IMG/VR virus record: IMGVR_UViG_3300023180_005175
Location: 1 to 35,984 of that record
Reading direction: 5' to 3' (one strand)
Source of the DNA: a virus
DNA length: 35,984 nt
Positions within the stretch are counted from its first letter, which is position 1; each line of letters starts with the position of its first letter. Below, piece by piece: positions 30,633 to 35,984 of this stretch. The translations under genes were made by a program, and so were the position numbers. The notes below the pieces were generated by a model. It made no database searches. It was given only the letters and a program-made list of their open reading frames with translations, and was not told the origin of the DNA.

Positions 30633-30657
30633 CAATACATCTTACTTCGTTTATTAT
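30629..30657 (+). promoter_or_regulatory. Sigma70-like promoter for VWA gene
   Basis: TTGACA (30629-30634), 17-base spacer, TATTAT (30652-30657); an overlapping TATAAT (30655-30660) would give 20. It starts within the stop of the preceding gene and about 35 bases before the VWA start. Confidence 0.6.
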
Positions 30658-30690
30658 AATACTGTAATAGAAATTCCAGGAGTATATTAT

Positions 30691-31905
30691 ATGCAACAGT
30701 TCAATAACGCATACGACAAATTAGTAGCAGCTCGTGTAAAAATGTTGTTTAAGCAACCGTTCTTCGGGCAAGTAGCATGTCGTTTAAAACTAGTTAAAGT
30801 AGAAGAAGATTGGTTGCCTACTGCCGCAGTAGACGGACGCAACTTTTACTATAACGAAGAATTTGTAATGTCACTAGACATAGACGAGACTGTGTTCTTG
30901 GTTGCACACGAAGTTGGACACTGCATATACGAACACTTCCTACGCAGAGGTGACCGAGAAGGTAAACTATGGAATATGGCAGGCGACTATAAAATTAACG
31001 GTATGTTAGTACGTGAAAAAATCGGTCGTCTTATTACTACAGTTAAACCTCTATACGATGCAAAGTATGACTCAGACGACTGGACTGCTGAAACAATTTA
31101 CGAAGAACTTAAACAGTCTGGTGCAGCACCGCAACAAACATTAGACGTCCATTTAGAGATAGGCGATGAAGATGGTGACCAAGAAGGCAGTTCTCAAAGT
31201 GAAGGCAAAGGTAAGGCTCCTAAAATTTCAAAAGATGATGCTAAAGCTATCGCAGACGAAATGAAGAACGCAATTATACAAGCCGCACAAAGTGCAGGTG
31301 CTGGTAATATTCCTGGAGATATTAAGCGTATGATTGGCGAACTAACAGAGCCTAAAATGGACTGGCGTCAGATGATCCGTGTGTCACTTGAAAGTAACTT
31401 AACATCAGACTTTACATTTATGCGTCCTAATCGCAAAAGTCAGTTTAGTAATGTAGTGCTTCCAGGTATGCTAAAAGATCAGATGATTGATATTGCTATT
31501 GCATTAGACGTAAGTGGTAGTATTAGTTATGATGATTCCAAAGACTTCTTAAGTGAAGTACAAGGCATTATGGATCAGTTCGAATCATATAAAATTCGTA
31601 TCTGGTGCTTTGACACAGAAGTTAGCGGCTACGATGAGTTTACACACGAAGATGGACGTTCAATTACAGAGTTCGAAATGACAGGCGGTGGTGGCACTGA
31701 CTTTATGCCTAACTGGACATTTATGGAACAAGAAGGTATCGAACCTGATCAATTTATTATGTTTACAGATGGTGAGCCGTGGGGTAAATGGGGAGATCCA
31801 GACTACTGTGATACATTATTCCTTATTAAAAATGAATACCGAAAGCCTGAAGCACCATTCGGACAGAGCGTATACTACGAATCGCAGGAAAGAAAGGCTG
31901 CATAA
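30691..31905 (+). CDS. Metallopeptidase-like plus VWA-like domain protein (DUF2201-type)
   Basis: The start at 30691 (CCAGGAGTATATTAT upstream) is used. The 404-residue protein has an N-terminal zinc-protease-like motif HEVGHCIYEH (about residues 72-81) in an FYYNEEFVMSLDIDETVFLVA block, an acidic linker (EIGDEDGDQEGSSQSEGKG), then a VWA domain with MIDAS DVSGSISYD, a GGGGTDF loop and FTDGEPWG. This matches the bacterial DUF2201/VWA-like architecture that is normally paired with MoxR-type ATPases, as here. Phage role unknown: protein-complex assembly or anti-host activity are options. The late-promoter-like ATAAATA follows its stop. Confidence 0.85.
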   Translation: MQQFNNAYDKLVAARVKMLFKQPFFGQVACRLKLVKVEEDWLPTAAVDGRNFYYNEEFVMSLDIDETVFLVAHEVGHCIYEHFLRRGDREGKLWNMAGDYKINGMLVREKIGRLITTVKPLYDAKYDSDDWTAETIYEELKQSGAAPQQTLDVHLEIGDEDGDQEGSSQSEGKGKAPKISKDDAKAIADEMKNAIIQAAQSAGAGNIPGDIKRMIGELTEPKMDWRQMIRVSLESNLTSDFTFMRPNRKSQFSNVVLPGMLKDQMIDIAIALDVSGSISYDDSKDFLSEVQGIMDQFESYKIRIWCFDTEVSGYDEFTHEDGRSITEFEMTGGGGTDFMPNWTFMEQEGIEPDQFIMFTDGEPWGKWGDPDYCDTLFLIKNEYRKPEAPFGQSVYYESQERKAA

Positions 31906-31908
31906 ATA
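31902..31908 (+). promoter_or_regulatory. Late-promoter-like ATAAATA at VWA stop
   Basis: CATAAATATC overlaps the VWA stop codon and ends 3 bases before the next ATG. The spacing to the start is too short for a normal leader, so this may be chance or drive an internal start. Confidence 0.3.
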
Positions 31909-31911
31909 TCT

Positions 31912-32190
31912 ATGAAAATTGTTAAACAGGGGTTGACACTAAGCGACAATGATCTTCATATTATAGATGTTGCAGTAGTAACTAAAATGATGAAGAATCG
32001 CTTAGTAGTAGAATTCAACGAAGAGCCAGATTTAGACAGTTTAGACTTTAGTGGCTGCACTGGCTTTCATTACATAAAAAGTTTAGGTAAAAAGTTGTAT
32101 CAATTTTGGTTTGAAGAAGCAACTGATTTTGATACATTTTATTCAAATCTTATAGCGTATAAAATGTCTATCGACAACAGTGATAAATAA
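31912..32190 (+). CDS. Small unknown protein (92 aa)
   Basis: The ATG lies close behind the VWA stop with GGAAAGAAAGGC upstream. The mixed alpha/beta protein has an early LTLSDNDLHIIDVAVVTKMM and later LDFSGCTGFHYIKSLGKKLY and FWFEEATDFDTFYSNLI blocks, suggestive of a small globular fold. Not recognised. Confidence 0.55.
   Translation: MKIVKQGLTLSDNDLHIIDVAVVTKMMKNRLVVEFNEEPDLDSLDFSGCTGFHYIKSLGKKLYQFWFEEATDFDTFYSNLIAYKMSIDNSDK
32183..32189 (+). promoter_or_regulatory. Late-promoter-like ATAAATA upstream of 32226
   Basis: GATAAATAA overlaps the preceding stop and lies about 37 bases before the gene at 32226, with AATAGGAGTATAAT in the leader. Placement and sequence are like the endolysin site. 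Confidence 0.45.
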
Positions 32191-32225
32191 GTACGTATAT
32201 AATTATTAGTCAATAGGAGTATAAT

Positions 32226-32495
32226 ATGGCTGAAGAAAATCAAAACACAGAAGCACAAGAAACAACAGAAGCACCAGCGGCTGCAGCAGATCAACCTGTT
32301 GCACCAAGTTTAGGTGTAGCTGATTTGCAAAATGCTGCACAAGTTATCGACTTAGCAATGCAACGTGGTGCTTTCCGTGCCGCCGAAGCTGCGCAAGTAG
32401 GTGTTGTATATAATCGCTTAACAGCGTTTATTACAAGTGTACAAGATCAACAAAAAGATCAAACAGAAGACGCCGCAGCTGAAGAAACAGCATAA
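32226..32495 (+). CDS. Conserved small phage protein, likely late or structural (89 aa)
   Basis: The N-terminal third is low-complexity Ala/Glu/Thr-rich (NTEAQETTEAPAAAADQPVA), then a helical domain (GVADLQNAAQVIDLAMQRGA, AAQVGVVYNRLTAFI) and an acidic end. Similar short proteins are common in T4-like marine phages. ATAGGAG precedes the ATG, and AAGGAGG after the stop serves the next gene. The function is unknown; virion or assembly association is inferred. Confidence 0.65.
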   Translation: MAEENQNTEAQETTEAPAAAADQPVAPSLGVADLQNAAQVIDLAMQRGAFRAAEAAQVGVVYNRLTAFITSVQDQQKDQTEDAAAEETA

Positions 32496-32506
32496 GGAGG
32501 CTTATA

Positions 32507-33160
32507 ATGGCAAATTTAAAACACATCGGACAAGTAACTAACACAGGTATTAAATGTGTTGTAGTGTTCCGTGAAATCTACGACGAACGTGGCAATGTTC
32601 AAGACAAAGATCATTGTTTAGTAGTAGAAACAGACAGACTACCAGACTATGCACACGACGATGTTGTTCGTGTAGTTGAGTCTGCAGCAGGACAAGAAGC
32701 AAGTGAGTTTTTTGAAATTGCTAACCGTAGTTACTTTAGCGATGGTGCACCAATGTTACAAGAGATGCACAAACGTGGTTGGATTAAAAAATACCCAACT
32801 ACTAATATTACGTTAACACCTAATCGTAGCACAGGTGTATCACTAAGCGAAGTTAACGAAGTAATTCGTAAGCAACGTACAGGCATGAGCGAGCAAGATA
32901 TTCGTAATACAATGGTAAACGACACAGATCAGCCGCCACGTACACAGACTACATTAGATCCAACGCAAACAATTGATCAGGCAGTAAACACTGGCGAACA
33001 AGCATTAGACGATTCAGCAATCGCACAAGGATTGTTATCGCAAGCTGAAACATTTTTAGCAGAAGCAGAAAGACTACAAGCTGAAGCATATGAAATGGAT
33101 CCGTCATTGAAACCAAAGCGTGGACGTAAGAAAAAAGCTACTGCCAATGCCGATACATAA
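32507..33160 (+). CDS. Conserved T4-like marine phage protein (217 aa)
   Basis: AAGGAGGCTTATA is an excellent ribosome site. The N-terminal domain (KHIGQVTNTGIKCVVVFREI, DHCLVVETDRLPDYAHDDVV, RSYFSDGAPMLQEMHKRGWI, ITLTPNRSTGVSLSEVNEVI) is a well-conserved block among cyanophage-type T4-like phages as I recall. The C-terminus is helical and Glu-rich, ending in a basic PKRGRKKK. The function is unknown. It overlaps the following start by 14 bases. Confidence 0.65.
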   Translation: MANLKHIGQVTNTGIKCVVVFREIYDERGNVQDKDHCLVVETDRLPDYAHDDVVRVVESAAGQEASEFFEIANRSYFSDGAPMLQEMHKRGWIKKYPTTNITLTPNRSTGVSLSEVNEVIRKQRTGMSEQDIRNTMVNDTDQPPRTQTTLDPTQTIDQAVNTGEQALDDSAIAQGLLSQAETFLAEAERLQAEAYEMDPSLKPKRGRKKKATANADT

Positions 33161-33479
33161 AAAAGATCGCAGTTTTCAAAATATATTAAGAGACGCTGAC
33201 ATTGACGAGGTTCCCCTTGAATTTGTTGAGCGTCTCGTTCTTGTACTAGAGAACGGCGATCGAGTAATATTCGAAGGCGAAGATTTACAAGAAGTTGAAG
33301 AGCCGAACATTGTATTGTTTATTTTAAGTGCAGTAGAAGACTTGGGCGAAGATTATGGTAGTCCAGTTCGTGATATTGAAATTATGATAGACTATAATAA
33401 ACTCGAAGACCAAATTAGTAAACTAACAACAAATTTATTGGACAAAAAGAAAGATGATCCGAGCGATACTAGCGTGTGA
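33147..33479 (+). CDS. Conserved unknown protein (110 aa)
   Basis: ATG at 33147 is preferred to the GTG at 33120, which lies deep in the upstream gene. The acidic protein has VPLEFVERLVLVLENGDRVI, IVLFILSAVEDLGEDYG and a C-terminal YNKLEDQISKLTTNLL helix. It belongs to the same conserved run as its neighbours and overlaps DHFR by 26 bases. Role unknown. Confidence 0.6.
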   Translation: MPIHKKDRSFQNILRDADIDEVPLEFVERLVLVLENGDRVIFEGEDLQEVEEPNIVLFILSAVEDLGEDYGSPVRDIEIMIDYNKLEDQISKLTTNLLDKKKDDPSDTSV

Positions 33480-33933
33480 TGATGACTGGGGTATAGGTAA
33501 AGATAACGATTTGCCTTGGCCTCATAATCCTGCAGATTTAAAATGGTTTAAACAAAATACTACAGGCAGTGTAGTAGCAATGGGCAAGTCTACATGGGAT
33601 AGCTTACCTAATAAACCACTGCCTAATCGCAATAACATAGTTGTAACCAGCAGTGCTGATGATTATAATGGCGGCGGGTATCATTATGTAAAGTTTGAAA
33701 CTGCTAAAACAGAGCTAGTTAATATGAACAAGCTACAGGACGTTTGGGTAATCGGTGGTGCACAACTTGTTAATGGTCTATTATCAATAATTGATGAAAT
33801 ATGGTTAAGTCGTATTCCAGGAACATACGACTGTGATACATTTTTGCCACGTGAAATTATCGAAACTTCATATGAACTGTTTAGCAGTGAACGTGAAGGA
33901 GACTTATGGGTCGACAAGTGGAGACAAATATGA
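33454..33933 (+). CDS. frd: Dihydrofolate reductase
   Basis: The 159-residue enzyme regenerates tetrahydrofolate for ThyA encoded three genes later. Motifs: the N-terminal AILACDDDWGIGKDNDLPWP (catalytic acidic region), GSVVAMGKSTWDSLP (cofactor loop), RNNIVVTSS, and VWVIGGAQLVNGLL. Length is typical. The gene overlaps the kinase gene at its 3' end by 4 bases. The symbol is by analogy with T4. Confidence 0.92.
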   Translation: MIRAILACDDDWGIGKDNDLPWPHNPADLKWFKQNTTGSVVAMGKSTWDSLPNKPLPNRNNIVVTSSADDYNGGGYHYVKFETAKTELVNMNKLQDVWVIGGAQLVNGLLSIIDEIWLSRIPGTYDCDTFLPREIIETSYELFSSEREGDLWVDKWRQI

Positions 33934-34370
33934 AAATTTTAATATTTGGATTACCTGGTAGTGGTAAAACTACACTAGCAAAACCACTAGCAGAACTATT
34001 AAACGGTGTACATTTAAATGCAGATAACATCAGAGAAAAGTATAACGACTGGGACTTTAGTCCTGTCGGACGACAACGTCAAGCAGAACGTATGCGTCAT
34101 TTAGCAGACGGTGTTGTACTTGCAAATAAAATTGCTGTATCAGATTTTGTATGTCCTACAGATGAAGCACGTAAAATATTTGATGCTGATTTTACAATAT
34201 GGATGGATACTATTCAAGAAGGACGTTTTGAAGATACAAACAAAATGTTTGTACGTCCGTACGAAGCATATGTCGATTATCATGTTAGCGAATGGTTCGA
34301 TGATACACACGAAGTATTAATGCCAATAGTAAAAATTTGGATGGAGAGAAATAAAAATGGAACTGTTTGA
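33930..34370 (+). CDS. APS-kinase-like P-loop kinase
   Basis: The start at 33930 (GTGGAGACAAAT) is preferred to 33906. The 146-residue protein has Walker A FGLPGSGKTTLAK, the LNADNIREKYNDWDF motif, GRQRQAERMRHLADGVV and VSDFVCPTDEARKIFDADF, an order that fits adenylylsulfate (APS) kinases and related small kinases. The PAPS-type motif is not proven, so the substrate may be another small molecule. It ends overlapping the nucleotidyltransferase ATG by 14 bases, suggesting a two-step pathway. Confidence 0.8.
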   Translation: MKILIFGLPGSGKTTLAKPLAELLNGVHLNADNIREKYNDWDFSPVGRQRQAERMRHLADGVVLANKIAVSDFVCPTDEARKIFDADFTIWMDTIQEGRFEDTNKMFVRPYEAYVDYHVSEWFDDTHEVLMPIVKIWMERNKNGTV

Positions 34371-34773
34371 TCCACAAAAACCAACTGTACAATTATTAGG
34401 ACGCTGGCAACCGTGGCATGACGGTCATACTGAATTAGTTAAACGTGCACTAGAAATCACTGGACAAGTTTGTATTATGGTACGTGATGTAGGCGGTATT
34501 ATAGGAGAAGATGCAGGTGCCGGACGTACTGCAGTACAAGACGATAACCCGTTTACATTTAATCAAGTTAGAAAAAACATTATTTACGCATTATATGATG
34601 AAAATATCGCACACAATAAACATTACATTATCATGAAAGTTCCTAACATTGTAGATATTAGTTACGGACGTGGAGTAGGTTATACATTTACAGAACACGA
34701 CTTAGGTGAAAAAATTCATGAAATTAGTGCTACAAAAATAAGAGCACAAATGAGAGAAGAGGGTACACTTTGA
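34357..34773 (+). CDS. HxGH-type nucleotidyltransferase
   Basis: The 138-residue protein has GRWQPWHDGHTELVKRALE (HxGH-type), a middle KVPNIVDISYGRGVGYTF and the terminal ISATKIRAQMR (the ISSTxIR-like motif). Members include NMN or phosphopantetheine adenylyltransferases and cytidylyltransferases. Adjacent APS-kinase-like gene suggests both act on one metabolite, for example a nucleotide-activated sulfate or cofactor. The stop overlaps ThyA's TTG (TTGA). Confidence 0.8.
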   Translation: MELFDPQKPTVQLLGRWQPWHDGHTELVKRALEITGQVCIMVRDVGGIIGEDAGAGRTAVQDDNPFTFNQVRKNIIYALYDENIAHNKHYIIMKVPNIVDISYGRGVGYTFTEHDLGEKIHEISATKIRAQMREEGTL

Positions 34774-35636
34774 AGCAGTATTTAGATGCGTTACAACATA
34801 TATTCAATAATGGAGAAGAAGTTACTGATCGTACCGGAGTAGGTACAAAGAGCGTGTTTGGATACCAAATGCGCTTTAATTTACAAGACGGATTTCCTGC
34901 GGTTACTACAAAACGTCTTGCATGGAAGAGTGTAGTAGGAGAACTGTTATGGTTCTTAGAAGGCAGTACAGATGAGCGTAGACTAGCTGAACTTACATAC
35001 GGAGAGTCACGCAGCGAACTAGTAGACAAAGCAACTATTTGGACTGCTAATGCCGACAAGCAAGGTGTAGACTTAGGTTATATTAATACTACACTAACAA
35101 AACACTTAGGTCCTGTTTACGGTGCACAATGGCGTAACTTTAATGGAGAGCATCCAAAGTGTGATCAAATCACTAATATTATTAGTGAAATTAAAAATAA
35201 TCCAGACAGTAGACGCATTATATTAAGTGCATGGAATCCATTACAAATTGAACAAATGGCACTTCCTCCCTGCCATACTATGGCACAGTTTAGAGTAATG
35301 AATGGTAAACTAAATTGTCAACTGTATCAACGTAGTGCCGATATGTTTTTAGGTGTTCCATTTAACATTGCAAGTTATAGTCTACTGACACATATGCTAG
35401 CACACATCTGTGATCTGGAAGTTGGCGAGTTTGTTTGGACTGGAGGCGACTGTCACATTTATATGAATCACTTAGAACAAGTACAAGAGCAACTAACAAG
35501 AGATGAACGTAAACTTCCTTACTTGTTCATGCCTCCTTTCTGCGATTTAGAAACATTACTAAACACAAGAACCTCAGATTATAAACTAATAGGCTACGAT
35601 CCAATGCCAAGTATTAAAGCGCCAATGGCGGTATAA
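34770..35636 (+). CDS. td: Thymidylate synthase
   Basis: This 288-residue ThyA-type enzyme makes dTMP from dUMP with methylenetetrahydrofolate. Motifs are RTGVGTKSVFGYQMRF, LWFLEGSTDERRL, the active-site Cys in ALPPCHTMAQFRV, QRSADMFLGVPFNIASY and the late GGDCHIYMNHLEQ and YDPMPSIKAPMAV. The TTG start overlaps the preceding TGA stop, with GAGAAGAGGG upstream. No intron is visible. The symbol follows the T4 name. Confidence 0.95.
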   Translation: MKQYLDALQHIFNNGEEVTDRTGVGTKSVFGYQMRFNLQDGFPAVTTKRLAWKSVVGELLWFLEGSTDERRLAELTYGESRSELVDKATIWTANADKQGVDLGYINTTLTKHLGPVYGAQWRNFNGEHPKCDQITNIISEIKNNPDSRRIILSAWNPLQIEQMALPPCHTMAQFRVMNGKLNCQLYQRSADMFLGVPFNIASYSLLTHMLAHICDLEVGEFVWTGGDCHIYMNHLEQVQEQLTRDERKLPYLFMPPFCDLETLLNTRTSDYKLIGYDPMPSIKAPMAV

Positions 35637-35642
35637 TAAATA
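35636..35642 (+). promoter_or_regulatory. Late-promoter-like ATAAATA before 35648
   Basis: AATAAATAAATT lies at the end of thyA and only 5 bases before the next ATG. The close spacing makes it less convincing than the sites at 3492 and 32183. Confidence 0.3.
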
Positions 35643-35647
35643 AATTT

Positions 35648-35984
35648 ATGAAGTATTTTACAAAACTACATTACCCAGAATACGATTTAGAAAATGCTTT
35701 AAACAATTTAATAAAAAATAATTTAATAAATTGGCATCATGGACAAATCTGTATTAATGGAGTAAAAGAAGATCCTAGCAATCAAGCAATTGGTTGCGGT
35801 AGTTTATATTGGGATTGGGATAATTCATATTATGATGAAAACAATAAACTTGTAGTGCCAAAACGTACCACAATGTATACAGAAAAAGATTTTACTGTTT
35901 TTAATCCTACCTTCAATGGAACAGAATTCGAAGAGATGTATAATATGCTTGTACAACATCATGCTGTAGGAAGAATACGTTTAA
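35648..35984 (+). CDS. Truncated gene, possibly Asp/Asn beta-hydroxylase-like
   Basis: The open frame from the ATG at 35648 runs off the window after 112 codons. The N-terminal part contains NWHHGQICINGVKEDPSNQA and ends MYNMLVQHHAVGRIRL. In phage proteins related to aspartyl/asparaginyl hydroxylases, a VGRxR segment precedes the HxD-type catalytic region, which would fall beyond the edge. The assignment is a guess from that tail. Confidence 0.4.
   Translation, partial: MKYFTKLHYPEYDLENALNNLIKNNLINWHHGQICINGVKEDPSNQAIGCGSLYWDWDNSYYDENNKLVVPKRTTMYTEKDFTVFNPTFNGTEFEEMYNMLVQHHAVGRIRL

Noticed and set aside
31933-31964. TTGACA with TATTAT inside 31912 gene
   Set aside because: The spacing is 20 bases and the site is just after a start codon, so probably coding chance.
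1-35984. tRNA genes, CRISPR arrays, insertion sequences or attachment sites
   Set aside because: None could be supported; nearly all sequence is coding, and gaps are short.

Overview
The window reads as part of a marine T4-like (Tevenvirinae-related) myovirus genome. It is AT-rich, and almost every gene lies on the plus strand in tightly overlapped translational runs (ATGA, TAATG and TTGA junctions). Core T4-type genes are a gp43-like family B DNA polymerase with an intact clamp-binding tail, a gp45-like sliding clamp, a DsbA-like late-transcription DNA-binding protein, a 5'-3' exonuclease, thymidylate synthase and DHFR. NATAAATA late-promoter-like sites precede several genes. A DUF465/YdcH-like small protein suggests an alphaproteobacterial host, perhaps a SAR11-type bacterium, but the host is an inference.

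Layout. 1-3.5 kb: the end of a large structural or lytic protein (SLT transglycosylase plus LysM), a striking cysteine-rich mini-protein and a conserved unknown. 3.5-5.1 kb: a lysis cassette with a GH19-type endolysin and four small, mostly membrane-anchored proteins. 5.1-9.1 kb: replication (DsbA-like, polymerase, Smr-domain protein, clamp). 9.1-15.4 kb: a DpdA/TGT-like transglycosylase followed by a Gfo/Idh/MocA oxidoreductase, a zinc-type MDR dehydrogenase, a conserved unknown, a cytidylyltransferase, a QueD-like T-fold protein and a GT-B glycosyltransferase. 15.6-21.5 kb: GTP cyclohydrolase I, a YhhQ-type queuosine-precursor transporter, a phosphoribosyltransferase, small acidic proteins, QueE and SAM synthetase. 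21.5-27.1 kb: many small unknowns, a 2OG-Fe(II) oxygenase, the 5'-3' exonuclease and two exported small proteins. 27.1-28.7 kb: the only minus-strand genes, a glycine-rich adhesin and a small membrane protein. 28.8-31.9 kb: a MoxR-like AAA+ ATPase and a metallopeptidase/VWA protein. 32.2-36 kb: conserved structural or unknown genes, DHFR, an APS-kinase-like kinase, a nucleotidyltransferase, ThyA and a truncated gene resembling Asp/Asn hydroxylases.

How the genes may work together. FolE, the QueD-like protein and QueE would carry GTP to 7-carboxy-7-deazaguanine, and MetK would supply SAM for QueE. YhhQ could import preformed deazaguanine, and the DpdA-like protein would place the base into phage DNA. 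No QueC is visible here. The dehydrogenases, cytidylyltransferase and glycosyltransferase lie between the DpdA-like gene and folE, which suggests further, possibly sugar-based, tailoring of the base. That combination is the best candidate for an undescribed system in the window.

Regulation. A recurrent sigma70-like promoter (TTGACA, 16-17 bp, TATWWT-like) occurs at about ten places, many buried in the upstream coding sequence. One has its -35 box in the loop of a terminator hairpin. No tRNA, rRNA, CRISPR array or insertion sequence was seen, and no gene-free stretch exceeds about 120 bases.
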